From contig NZ_AAWS01000027.1 of assembly GCF_000169175.1 (NCBI RefSeq), positions 1 to 64,000 of the forward strand: a DNA stretch of 64,000 nt, written 5' to 3'. Both the position numbers and the translations under genes were made by a program. The notes beneath the pieces are model-generated. The model searched no databases and was not told the DNA's origin. It was given only the letters and a program-made list of their open reading frames with translations. Each line of letters begins with the position of its first letter. Position 1 is the stretch's first letter. Positions 23,307 through 31,628 of this stretch are shown here, piece by piece. This stretch comes from Microscilla marina ATCC 23134 (lineage in GTDB: Bacteria; Bacteroidota; Bacteroidia; Cytophagales; Microscillaceae).

Positions 23307-24299
23307 ATGAAAGTTCTTATTATTACTCATCAACAAGACACGCAAGGTATACACTATGTAATTTGTGCTTTACAGCAGCAAGGAGCTACGGTGTTGCGGT
23401 TCGACAGCGACCTTTACCCTGCTCATATTCAGCTTGTGAGTACCTATGTAAACCATCAGGAACGGCTTAAGTTCATCTACCAAGGGCATGAACTAGAGCT
23501 TACCAATTTTGATGCTGTGTGGTACAGACGAATGCAGGTAGGGCGTACCTTGCCTGTAGCTATGACTACAGTACACCGGGCTTTGGCGGTAGCCGAAGCA
23601 GAGACTGCTTTGCAACAAATCTTGGGTAGTTGGGGCAAACAAAGGTTTGTGCTAGACCCGGTTACGCATATCAGGTATGCCGAAAATAAGCAACTACAAT
23701 TAAAGATTGCCCAAAAAGTAGGGTTGAGTGTGCCTGCTACTTTGGTAACCAATTCGGTAAGTGAGGTGAGGGCTTTTGCCCAAAACTATGAATCAGTCAT
23801 TTCTAAGATGCAGCACTCTTTTAGTATTTGTGAAAACAATGGAGAGGAATATCAGGTGTATAGCCACAAATGGCAACCTCAAGACCTGCGCAATATGGAA
23901 GGCTTGGAGTGGTCGCCTATGACATTTCAAGAGTATATTCCTAAAGCATACGAGCTAAGAGTGGTAGTTGTAGGTGAGCAGGTTTTTTGCGGCAAAATAC
24001 CTTCGCAGCAGTCTGTCAGTGGGCGCACCGATTGGCGCAAAGATAGACAACTACTGGGCAAAATCACACCCTATCACTTGCCTGACAGTGTACGCCTTTG
24101 CTTATTGAAGTTGATGGATTTTTTTAAGCTCAATTATGGTGCAATAGATTTGATTAGAACCCCTGAAGGTCAGTATGTATTTTTGGAGGTGAACCCAGCT
24201 GGAGAATTTTGCTGGCTCGATGAAGTGTTTGATCATCAAATAGCCAATGCCATTGCTGGAGTACTTATGCATGCATTGAGGAGGCGGTCATCGAAATGA
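23307..24299 (+). CDS. ATP-grasp ligase of the MvdD/graspetide type
   Basis: From the ATG at 23307 (MKVLIITHQQD) the protein has 330 residues and follows the MvdC/MvdD pattern: an N-terminal pre-ATP-grasp domain with FDAVWYRRM, then FVLDP, A.NK..QLKIAQKVGLSVPATLVTNS, TFQEYIPKAYELRVVVVGEQ, the basic patch GRTDWRKDRQ, LNYGAIDLIRTPEG and the metal/ATP-binding end FLEVNPAGEFCWLDE. Such enzymes join Asp or Glu side chains to Ser, Thr or Lys in ribosomal peptides. Frames upstream to 23244 are open but lack a better start. No precursor, protease, exporter or radical-SAM gene is adjacent, so it may act on a peptide encoded elsewhere or on a protein substrate. Confidence 0.85.
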   Translation: MKVLIITHQQDTQGIHYVICALQQQGATVLRFDSDLYPAHIQLVSTYVNHQERLKFIYQGHELELTNFDAVWYRRMQVGRTLPVAMTTVHRALAVAEAETALQQILGSWGKQRFVLDPVTHIRYAENKQLQLKIAQKVGLSVPATLVTNSVSEVRAFAQNYESVISKMQHSFSICENNGEEYQVYSHKWQPQDLRNMEGLEWSPMTFQEYIPKAYELRVVVVGEQVFCGKIPSQQSVSGRTDWRKDRQLLGKITPYHLPDSVRLCLLKLMDFFKLNYGAIDLIRTPEGQYVFLEVNPAGEFCWLDEVFDHQIANAIAGVLMHALRRRSSK

Positions 24300-24390
24300 A
24301 TACACATTCATTAGCTTAAATCATTTTATTAGGTGATCTTTTATAAATAATTTGAGCCATTAAAGTGTATCTATTGCCCTCATTCTTCTC

Positions 24391-24432
24391 AAAAAAAAAG
24401 CTTCATAGCTTTGGCTATGCACCGTTTTTTTT
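24391..24432 (+). terminator. Terminator after the ATP-grasp gene
   Basis: CATAGC and GCTATG pair around TTTG, flanked by a run of nine A before and eight T after, 90 bases past the stop. The inner stem is short but the A/T flanks extend it. Confidence 0.55.
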
Positions 24433-24728
24433 GAATCGTCTGAGAACAATATATTTTCTTGAATTGGCACATCTTATTTTTTCCAGATCACAGACACGTC
24501 AATATTTAACAATACTCCGCAGTACTTTTGGTGTAACTTCTCAATACGTGTTATTTAACTGTCTATCAAGTATTTACAACAGCGTATTTATTCTCTTTTT
24601 AGAGAATTTGTTAAATCCATTTTTTATAAACATCTGGTAATCAATGTTATAAAAAAAACACTGATTTAAAAAAGGTTTACGTAATGAGTTCCACTTGTTA
24701 TAAAGTATTGATTATTAATTTCTTATGG

Positions 24729-24974
24729 CTATTGAGAAGTTACCTTTTGGTGAAAGTTGGTTGCTGGTAATCAGTCATTGATGAATTTAAAAACTATTTA
24801 ACTGGTTGGTGTAGGCTAAAACTGAAACCCTTTTAAAAATAAAGTGAGTATACAGTCTTAATAGTAAAATACTGATTAATTTCGTTGAGCTCACAAGTTC
24901 GATTTACAGTATTTAACAAGGTAAACATTTACTCGAATCAGCTATGGACTACCGACTAAATACTATGGACTATT
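24729..24974 (-). repeat. Dispersed noncoding repeat, copy A
   Basis: Read on the minus strand, this stretch matches 53217-53473 on the plus strand over almost its whole length, including the tandem motif ATAGTCCATAG and long identical blocks such as GATTCGAGTAAATGTT. Copy A has a 28-base block (24875-24902) containing GAGCTCAACGAAATTAAT that copy B lacks at that point. Copy B instead has a similar block about 100 bases further on. No open frame is conserved. Confidence 0.8.
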
Positions 24975-25002
24975 GTATTTAAGCAAGCAATTGGCTAAAG
25001 CC

Positions 25003-25035
25003 AAAAAAAGGGACAAGCAAAATGCCTGTCCCTTT
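25003..25035 (-). terminator. Terminator after susD
   Basis: On the minus strand AAAGGGACAGGC and GCTTGTCCCTTT form a 12-pair stem with a 5-base loop, followed by T residues, 20 bases past the SusD stop. This is a strong intrinsic terminator. Confidence 0.85.
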
Positions 25036-25055
25036 CTCAAATTAATTACACATAA

Positions 25056-26534
25056 TCATTGCACGTCCCACCATAGTTTGACGCCAAATAAACCGTCTAC
25101 CACACCAGTGGTTGCCTGGTTTACATTTGCCGTATTAACGGCCGCCTCGCTCGATGGGAAAAATAGTCTTACCGGAAGACCTTTGCCCGGAAATGCTGAC
25201 TTGGGAACTTCAGTCAAAGCCGGAAAATCGGTTCTTCGTTGTTCAGCGTACGCCTCATTACCTTGCATAAACAGGGCTACCCACTTTTGCTCGGCAATCA
25301 ATTGTGCCTTGGCTTCGGTCGTAGCAGCATTATCAAAATTAACATTGGCTTCGGTCAGGTATGTACCCAAGGTACCCGAATGTTTGGCAACACTCTGAGT
25401 AATGGCCTCTTCGTAAGCTTGCTTAGCAGTCCAGCTTCCTGTGTTCCAGCCATTGTTGGCAGCTTCGGCAATGATAAACAACACCTCAGCATAGGTTTGC
25501 AAGTACAAAGGACTCGCTAAGTTGCCTACAAAAGCATCGCCCAATAGCGAAACTTTTGATTGTGCCAATAGGTCACCACCACTAGGTTGTCCCACATATT
25601 CAGGGGTACCTGCATCCTTACTTTCTTTAGTGGGGTTGGCATATATCGCCAAGCGAGGGTCGTTACGTGCTACCAAATAGTCAATGAGGGTTTTACTTGG
25701 TCCTCCATTGATGTTTGAGTTGTAGCCTTGTATCAAAGGGTTACGTTGTCCAGATTCATCTACATAAGCCATTTGAGCGTCATCGCTGTTGCTGTCAAAA
25801 ATTGGGAATTGAGTAGGATTGCTCAATACCTCGGCAATGCCTGTTTGAGCAGTGGCAGGGTCAGCCTTAGAGATTCTGATGTATAGTCTCAGCAACAATG
25901 AATTACAAAACTTTTTCCACTGAGCTATGTTGCCTCCATACAAAAAATCACCTTTAGTAATAGGGTCAGTAGACGCATCAAATAAAGCATTTGCTGCCTT
26001 GAGTTCAGCAATAAGTCCAGTATAAATGTCTTGTTGCTTGTCATAGGCTGGGTTCAACGTACCTACCTGCCCAGTTTCGCTATCAAACCCTTGCAAAGCC
26101 TTAGAGTAAGGAACATCTCCCCACAAATCAGTGGCAGTTTGAAAAGCATATACCCTCAATACTGTAGCAATAGCTTGCATATTGGGACGGCTATCTTTTT
26201 TGGCATCGTCAATTAAAATCTGGGCATTGATTAATACCCGCGAATACAACTCGCTCCATACACTGCCCACGTTGGAGTCACGAGGGCGGTAAATATCAGA
26301 GTCAGGGAACACAAAATTAGCAATGTGCTGTGTCCAGTGTGCCGAAATACCAAAACCAGCGGTGTTCTGGGTAGTACCCACCACACGTCTGATGACGTTA
26401 CCCAATACGTTTTCGGCAGGGGCTTTGGTCAGGTTGTTAGGGTTGCTATTGATCTCGTCAAAGTCGTTGGTGCAGCCAAATAGCATAGCAGCCACTACCA
26501 GCATCAGACAAACACTTTTATTAAATATTTTCAT
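25056..26534 (-). CDS. SusD/RagB-family outer-membrane lipoprotein
   Basis: This 492-residue protein has a lipoprotein signal ending LFGC (Cys21) and the SusD-like pattern DFDEINSNPNNLTKAP, then TPR-type helices (VLRVYAFQTATDLWGDVPYS, DKQQDIYTGLIAELKAAN, KFCNSLLLRLYIRIS) and the C-terminal AKQAYEEAI and QKWVALFMQGNEAYAEQRRT. It forms the lid of the SusC channel and binds the nutrient at the cell surface. The sequence fits the SusD-like subfamily often paired with peptide or glycan importers. The substrate cannot be told because no degrading enzyme is encoded nearby. It is the second gene of a susC-susD operon with a 113-base gap. Confidence 0.95.
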   Translation of the reverse strand: MKIFNKSVCLMLVVAAMLFGCTNDFDEINSNPNNLTKAPAENVLGNVIRRVVGTTQNTAGFGISAHWTQHIANFVFPDSDIYRPRDSNVGSVWSELYSRVLINAQILIDDAKKDSRPNMQAIATVLRVYAFQTATDLWGDVPYSKALQGFDSETGQVGTLNPAYDKQQDIYTGLIAELKAANALFDASTDPITKGDFLYGGNIAQWKKFCNSLLLRLYIRISKADPATAQTGIAEVLSNPTQFPIFDSNSDDAQMAYVDESGQRNPLIQGYNSNINGGPSKTLIDYLVARNDPRLAIYANPTKESKDAGTPEYVGQPSGGDLLAQSKVSLLGDAFVGNLASPLYLQTYAEVLFIIAEAANNGWNTGSWTAKQAYEEAITQSVAKHSGTLGTYLTEANVNFDNAATTEAKAQLIAEQKWVALFMQGNEAYAEQRRTDFPALTEVPKSAFPGKGLPVRLFFPSSEAAVNTANVNQATTGVVDGLFGVKLWWDVQ

Positions 26535-26592
26535 TGATTCTTATCGTTAAATCTTTTGAGTAAAATTGAGCTTTTTTAGTTACAAGATTTTT

Positions 26593-26636
26593 GCTACCAA
26601 CGGCCAGTGCTTGCGAGGGCTCTTGTCGTTGGTAGC
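26593..26636 (-). promoter_or_regulatory. Hairpin between susC and susD
   Basis: Perfect 10-base arms GCTACCAACG (26593-26602) and CGTTGGTAGC (26627-26636) enclose 24 bases, in the 113-base gap between the two genes. There is no T run. It could protect the mRNA or partly terminate, setting the SusC to SusD ratio; that is inference. Confidence 0.6.
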
Positions 26637-26647
26637 TTGAAAATCGC

Positions 26648-29600
26648 TTAAAACTTGGCGTTTACACGAACTCCTAACGTGCGGGCAGAAGGTGTAGAGA
26701 TATACTCAAACCCAATATTGTTTACACCACTCGCACTAAACCCTGTTTCGGGGTCTACATTTGGAATGTTAGACTTGATTAACCACAAATTACGTCCATA
26801 GAATGAAATACGCAGTTTTTGCAGTCTCAAATTATTAACCCATTTTTGTGGGAAAGTATAGCCTAAGGTCAATGAACGTAATTTGATAAAGCTGGCATCA
26901 TACACGTACTCATCGTGTCTACCGTATAGGTTGCCATAGTAGTCTTGTGGCAATACTTTGGTAGTGTTTACCTCGCCACTCTCTGTCACACTGTTAGGTA
27001 CTACAAAGCCGTCTTCGCGGTTGTTTCCGGTAGCTTCAAACTGCCCGGCAGCGTGTCCATAGTAGTTGGTTCCAGAGAATAAATCGCCACCGTGACGAAT
27101 GTCAATCAAGAAGTTAAAGTCAAAACCTTTGAAACGAAAGGTGTTAGAAATACCGCCAGTCCACTCAGGGGTGGCGTTGCCCAATACGCCCAAATCAGCA
27201 GTTAATAAAGGCATTCCGGCTTGGTCTACTATAACTCGTCCCTGGTCATCTCTTCTTTGCGAACGTCCTAAGATACTTCCAAACGGCTGTCCTGGCTGGG
27301 CTTCTACGATGATACCAAAGAAGCTACCCAACTGAAAACTTTCAATTTGACCGTTAGGATCAAGTGATACTACCGAGTTTTGGTTGCGGGCATAGTTTAC
27401 CTGAATATCCCACTGAAAATCGCCTGGCTTTTTAGCCTTGAACGGGGTGGCAGAGAGTTGCACTTCTACCCCTTTGTTGTCTAGCCGACCAGCATTGATC
27501 AAAGCACTGCCATAACCCGAAGCACGTGAAACTGGTAAGTAAATGATTTGGTTTTCGGTTTTAGACTGGTAGTAAGTTACATTTATTCCAACACGTCGGT
27601 TAAAAAACTGAAGATCAGCTCCAATTTCAGTAGTAGTAGTCAGCTCATTTTTGAGGTCAGGGTTAGGAATTACATTAGATACTCTGAACAAGTTTACATC
27701 TCTGAAGGTGTTCGTTTCAGACACATAAATAGGATCCAGTTGATAAGGTTGTCCACCTGCACCTGCTGTGGCATAGTTTACCAATATTTTTCCAAAGCTA
27801 AACCATTTTGGAAGTTGCTCCGACAATAGTTCGCTAAACACTACCGAACCACGGGCTGAGTAATATAAGAACGATTGATTGGATTGGGGCAAGGTAGAGT
27901 TCCAGTCGTTACGCAAAGAAAACCCTGCACTAATGGCGCGATCAAACAAAAATGTTGCATCAGCAAACAAACTTTGAATCTCAAGTTCAGAATTGAATGT
28001 AGTGATTGGAGTTTCACCTTGAGCGTTGTCAAAAGAGTAGTTATTGGCTGTAATCAATGCAAGCGCACTATTGGTGTTCGACTCAGTCTTACTATTCATT
28101 CGGTTGGCACCCAATAAGAAGTTTATATTGAGGCGTTGCGATAAGTTTTTGTTTCCTAAAAGAGCAATCTCTTGATTGATCTCATTAACAAAGTACCCTT
28201 GTTGAAAAATTCGTCCTTCATCACGAGGTACCCAAGTACCTTTAGCTACGCGTTGCTTGCGGGTTTCACGGTAAAAATCGTTCATCACTCTACCACGTAG
28301 TTTAATGCCTTTAGCCAATTCATAGGAAAGTGTTGCCGCCCCGTTTATTCTGTCTCTTCTCAATGAGTTGGTATTTTTATGCAGTGTCCAATAAGGATTG
28401 TCAGAATAGTAAGTCAACCAGTTTTTTTGTGTACCATCTGGGTTTTCGTAGTTGTCTTTCAGGTGTTTTGCAAAGTCAATCTGGCGTCCTCCCCAAATAA
28501 ATTGGTTGGTAGGGTTAGAGTAACCTCCGTTGGAGCTACCATACCCCACTACTGGGCGGTTGCCCGAATTGGTAGCAGTATATGTAGCAGTCAAAGAACC
28601 ACTTAGTCTGTCAGTTAACTTGAAACCTGCTTTAGTAGTTACTACATCGCGCGACAAGTCAGTGTTAGGCATCATTCCTTTGTGGTCAAATCTCGTATAT
28701 CCAACCCTGATGTGGTTTTTCAAACCTCCTGAAGTAATGGCTACATTGTGGGTAGTGGCTACTCCTGTCTCAAAAAAGTCACGGAAGTTGTTAGGGGCAG
28801 CTACCCAAGGTTGTTGCTTGCCGTGAAACTGGTCTCTTGGTTGACCGTCAAACTTAGGTCCCCAGCTTTGGTCAGCCCAGTCAGCGGTTCCTCCACCACT
28901 ACCATCTACCCATTCAAACTGACCGTTCCAACCTTGTCCATATTGGTTCTGAAACTTAGGCGTTACAAAAGGACGCTCAAGCGCTAGGTTAAAGTTATAG
29001 TCAATGCCAATGCCTTTTTTACCTTTACCAGTCTTGGTGGTAATCAAGATTACCCCGTTACCTCCACGAGCTCCATACAAAGCAGTAGCGGCAGGCCCTT
29101 TCAATACCGATACACTGGCTACATCGTCAGGGTTAATATCGGCGGCAGCGTTACCGTAATCTACCCCGTTGCCCCATCCTTGTACGTTGCTCGATGAGTT
29201 GTCATAAGGTATTCCATCTACTACAAACAAAGGTTGGTTGTTGCCCGCAAGCGAGGTATATCCACGCAAAATAATTCGTGCTGATGAACCTACTCCCCCT
29301 GATGAACCTGTTACCTGTGCTCCGGCAATTTGTCCCGATAGTGAGTTGATTACATTGTTGTCACGGGCATCAGTTAAGTCAGATGGTTTGATGCTCTGTA
29401 CAGCATAACTCAGGGTAGCTTTTTCTTTGCTTACTCCCAAGGCTGTTACTACCACCTCATCTAGTTCTTCGGCGTCTGTAGCCAGTTTTATATCGAACTT
29501 AGTTTGTGCTCCTACTACAATTTCTTGCTTGGCAAAGCCAATAGCCGAAATCACCAACGTAGGGTTGGCACTTTGCAAGGTCAAACTAAAACTTCCGTCA

Positions 29601-29764
29601 GTATTGGTAGCAGTTCCGTTGTTGGTGTTTTTTTCCAGTACGGTGGCTCCTGGAATTACCTCACCTTTAGGGTCTGTTACTTTTCCAGTAATTGTAGTAG
29701 ACTGAGCCTGTGCATGCATAATGGCAATACATAAGGCTATAATTGTAAATAAATACTTTTTCAT
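26648..29764 (-). CDS. SusC/RagA-family TonB-dependent transporter
   Basis: This 1038-residue outer-membrane protein has a signal peptide ending AQAQ and a carboxypeptidase-like N-terminal domain (TITGKVTDPKGEVIPGATVL ... VISAIGFAKQEI). The TonB box region is ELDEVVVTALG. A plug follows (INSLSGQIAGAQV, RGYTSLAGNNQPLFVVDGIP, VSVLKGPAATALYGARGGNG, typical of the SusC subfamily), then a 22-strand barrel ending in an aromatic-poor but standard terminus LGVRVNAKF. It imports large nutrients using TonB energy. It is transcribed first, with susD next. No anti-sigma or hybrid sensor gene is adjacent. Confidence 0.96.
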   Translation of the reverse strand: MKKYLFTIIALCIAIMHAQAQSTTITGKVTDPKGEVIPGATVLEKNTNNGTATNTDGSFSLTLQSANPTLVISAIGFAKQEIVVGAQTKFDIKLATDAEELDEVVVTALGVSKEKATLSYAVQSIKPSDLTDARDNNVINSLSGQIAGAQVTGSSGGVGSSARIILRGYTSLAGNNQPLFVVDGIPYDNSSSNVQGWGNGVDYGNAAADINPDDVASVSVLKGPAATALYGARGGNGVILITTKTGKGKKGIGIDYNFNLALERPFVTPKFQNQYGQGWNGQFEWVDGSGGGTADWADQSWGPKFDGQPRDQFHGKQQPWVAAPNNFRDFFETGVATTHNVAITSGGLKNHIRVGYTRFDHKGMMPNTDLSRDVVTTKAGFKLTDRLSGSLTATYTATNSGNRPVVGYGSSNGGYSNPTNQFIWGGRQIDFAKHLKDNYENPDGTQKNWLTYYSDNPYWTLHKNTNSLRRDRINGAATLSYELAKGIKLRGRVMNDFYRETRKQRVAKGTWVPRDEGRIFQQGYFVNEINQEIALLGNKNLSQRLNINFLLGANRMNSKTESNTNSALALITANNYSFDNAQGETPITTFNSELEIQSLFADATFLFDRAISAGFSLRNDWNSTLPQSNQSFLYYSARGSVVFSELLSEQLPKWFSFGKILVNYATAGAGGQPYQLDPIYVSETNTFRDVNLFRVSNVIPNPDLKNELTTTTEIGADLQFFNRRVGINVTYYQSKTENQIIYLPVSRASGYGSALINAGRLDNKGVEVQLSATPFKAKKPGDFQWDIQVNYARNQNSVVSLDPNGQIESFQLGSFFGIIVEAQPGQPFGSILGRSQRRDDQGRVIVDQAGMPLLTADLGVLGNATPEWTGGISNTFRFKGFDFNFLIDIRHGGDLFSGTNYYGHAAGQFEATGNNREDGFVVPNSVTESGEVNTTKVLPQDYYGNLYGRHDEYVYDASFIKLRSLTLGYTFPQKWVNNLRLQKLRISFYGRNLWLIKSNIPNVDPETGFSASGVNNIGFEYISTPSARTLGVRVNAKF

Positions 29765-29888
29765 AATAACTAATCAGTAGTAAATTGGTTTATCATTAAT
29801 TAATTGGTTTGTTCTATTATGGAACTATTTTTATTCTCAAAATCTGGATTTAGAAGGTAGGTGTCGTTCTTTGTAAAAAAGTACAATG

Positions 29889-29896
29889 CAAAAGTA
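29889..29896 (-). promoter_or_regulatory. TAnnTTTG -7 box of the susCD operon
   Basis: TACTTTTG on the minus strand matches the -7 consensus and would start RNA about 118 bases before the susC ATG. The expected -33 TTTG is not at the standard distance, as often seen at regulated promoters. Confidence 0.5.
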
Positions 29897-30134
29897 GAAG
29901 GGTTAAAACTCTGTTTCTATCACAATTTTACCTGAAATCAGTATTATTTTGATAGATATATGGTTTAATTGGGTAATAGCCGGGTTAATTTGTGTAAAGT
30001 GTGGTGTTTACTGGTTGAATTAGAATATTATTTGGTGTGTAGGAATTGGTTTAGGGTATGTTTAAAAATTAAATTTTATGCTTTTTCAAAACGATGAAGT
30101 AAAATTTGGTAATTAGCCCATAAAATCTGGGCTT

Positions 30135-30420
30135 CGACACTATTTGCTGTTTTTTATACTTTAGAGTGTCTTCTAAAGTAATTTAGCCACGCAAACGATC
30201 TTTCTCTTCGCTGATAAAAGGTACTAGCTTAATACCTTGACTATCAATGAAAATTATACTTAGAGTAGCAGTTTTGCCTTGATGACTTTGATCTTGCTGA
30301 TTTAAGGCTGCATTAATTCACTTAAGGATACCATCTGATTTGGGAATGTGAAAATAATAGTAAACGCTTTGACAAGGAGGATATCTTGATTCCAAATTAC
30401 GCCATTGTTAGAATATTGCA
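30135..30420 (-). pseudogene. Relic of an IS5-type transposase
   Basis: Reading the minus strand from about 30400, one frame gives QWRNLESRYPPCQSVYYYF, HIPKSDGILK, a stop, INAALNQQ and FIDSQGIKLVPFISE before further stops. This is the order and spacing of IS5-family DDE transposases (GCQWR.LP..YPPYQSVYYYF, DGTW..I..AL, IDSQSVK), with the first catalytic Asp still present in IDSQ. Stops and small deletions break it, and the second half is missing. It is certainly non-functional. Confidence 0.72.
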
Positions 30421-30439
30421 TTTGAAACTTTGCGCAAAT

Positions 30440-30660
30440 TATATTTACGTTTATACTTGGTTGTTGGAAATACCTGTTCTGTTAAACAAACAAATATTTA
30501 AAAACAAAGATGGGTTTACTGGGATAAGATTCTTAGCATCCAACGACTTTTCTTTACCTGCTGAGGATTTTTCTACAATCTTCAAAAAACGGGGGAGTTG
30601 CGTAATAATATTAGTTAATAAGTCAAACTAAATGCCAATACCTTATTTATTTAGTTTTCG
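30440..30660 (+). pseudogene. Relic of an IS4-type transposase
   Basis: On the plus strand the frame gives PVLLNKQIFKNKDGFTGIRF, LASNDFSLPAEDFSTIFKKR, and after a one-base shift GVA..Y.LISQTK. The pattern matches the C-terminal part of IS4-like transposases (QVFTNKDGS.G..YL..D..L....ITTIYQKRWGVEEYHKSLKQN), where the final Glu is catalytic. Here that part is destroyed by a frameshift and stops. An open frame from 30386 covers part of it by chance. Confidence 0.6.
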
Positions 30661-30934
30661 TATCTTAAGTGCCTGTTTATCAAAAGCTTGACATAAGTAA
30701 ATTCTTTTTCAGACTTAAAACCCTTGAAAATTTCTTGATTATATTTTACGATATATAGTGGGTTTTACTACCTGTCGTAACATTTCCTTCCATTATACCC
30801 CTAAACGTAGTCGTACTTTTAGCCTGTACCAAATAAATACTGCCCTGTCAACCCCTCAAATGCCTACGGTTATATAATAAATGTAAAGAAAGTAAAATAA
30901 GAGTATGTTTAAATTTTGCCTTCGGAGTTAAAAG

Positions 30935-30970
30935 GGGTGAAGTAGGGTAGATTGATTCCCTACTTTACCC
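30935..30970 (-). terminator. 13-pair hairpin, possible terminator of the gene at 31105
   Basis: GGGTGAAGTAGGG (30935-30947) and CCCTACTTTACCC (30958-30970) pair fully with one G-T wobble around a 10-base loop. On the minus strand it is followed by CTTTT, and lies 135 bases past the stop of the small gene. The T run is weak, so another structural role is possible. Confidence 0.5.
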
Positions 30971-31104
30971 TATTCGATTGAGAACAAGCCTATACTGAGG
31001 CAGGGGGGAGGAGTTTAGAGAAGACTTTCCAATAGGAGTATGTCATTCTCACCTAAAGCAACTATAGGTAGCCTTCTTTTTATGCTATTTATTACCTCAG
31101 GTTT

Positions 31105-31326
31105 TTATCTTGCTTTGATTACATCTGCTACATACACCACGCGGGTATCGTTTTTTTTGGCAGCATTGCTCATTGTTGCCTGAGCAAAGCTGACCTCCAT
31201 AAAACCTTCTTTGTGTTCTTTGGTAATGGTGCCTTGTTTCAACGCTAAAAAGCCACCATCTACAGGCAAGTAAGGGAATATGACCTGGTCGCCTATACTC
31301 AACTTTCTTCCATTGTAATCTTTCAT
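31105..31326 (-). CDS. Small basic protein, SH3/KOW-like, unknown function
   Basis: This 73-residue protein begins MKDYNGRKLSIGDQVIFPYL, continues LKQGTITKEHKEGFMEVSFA and ends VVYVADVIKAR. The IGD.V...G.I and strand spacing suggests a small beta barrel of the SH3 or KOW sort. It has no signal peptide or cysteines. It stands alone between relics and a lipoprotein gene. Reasonable codon use and a compact fold support it as a real gene. Confidence 0.65.
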   Translation of the reverse strand: MKDYNGRKLSIGDQVIFPYLPVDGGFLALKQGTITKEHKEGFMEVSFAQATMSNAAKKNDTRVVYVADVIKAR

Positions 31327-31556
31327 AGTCGTATTTTGATGTTTATTTTTGTGAAGATATCTTTCTTGAATTAATACAAGCTGTATTATTAGCTGTAAAC
31401 GTAAAAAAAGGGATACAAGGTTTGGCTAAACAAAAGTTTTGAACAGAACTTATACCTGTTGTCAAAACAGTTAATGAAGCTACTAATAGCTTAAGGTATA
31501 ACTGGTTGGGTTAGCCCTGTATTTTCAAAACTTTACTCTCCTGTTTTGCCTATGAC

Positions 31557-31597
31557 ACAAAAAAACGTGCAACAGCCCGAAAGGGTCATCACACGTT
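31557..31597 (-). terminator. Terminator after the lipoprotein gene
   Basis: On the minus strand AACGTGTGATGACCC and GGGCTGTTGCACGTT form a stem of 14 pairs (several G-T, one mismatch) with a TTTC loop and then a run of T. It lies 32 bases past the stop of the gene at 31629. Confidence 0.82.
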
Positions 31598-31628
31598 CAT
31601 CAAAATTTGATGTTATGTTGATAATAGC

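Larger units (their letters stand above)
24300..25055. other. Intergenic region, 756 bp, with terminators and a dispersed repeat
   Basis: It contains the plus-strand terminator of the ATP-grasp gene (24391-24432), a dispersed repeat (24729-24974, shared with 53.2-53.5 kb) and the minus-strand terminator of the SusD gene (25003-25035). I see no gene: an open frame at 24365-24640 starts with GTG, spans the terminator and has no recognisable family. Confidence 0.6.
29897..31104. other. Long intergenic region with transposase relics
   Basis: Between the susC promoter and the small gene at 31105 there is no intact gene. It contains two transposase fragments on opposite strands (30135-30420 minus, 30440-30660 plus), a hairpin at 30935-30970, and otherwise AT-rich sequence. 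The base composition and broken frames suggest an old insertion site. Confidence 0.6.

Noticed and set aside
24365-24640. Possible graspetide precursor downstream of the ATP-grasp gene (contains an APFF stretch)
   Set aside because: The frame starts with GTG, crosses the probable terminator, has few acidic residues and no repeated Thr/Ser-Glu core, so it does not fit a precursor.
30386-30631. Open frame of 81 codons as a real gene
   Set aside because: Its first third is antisense to an IS5-type relic and its end is a fragment of an IS4-type transposase; it is a chance frame over relics.
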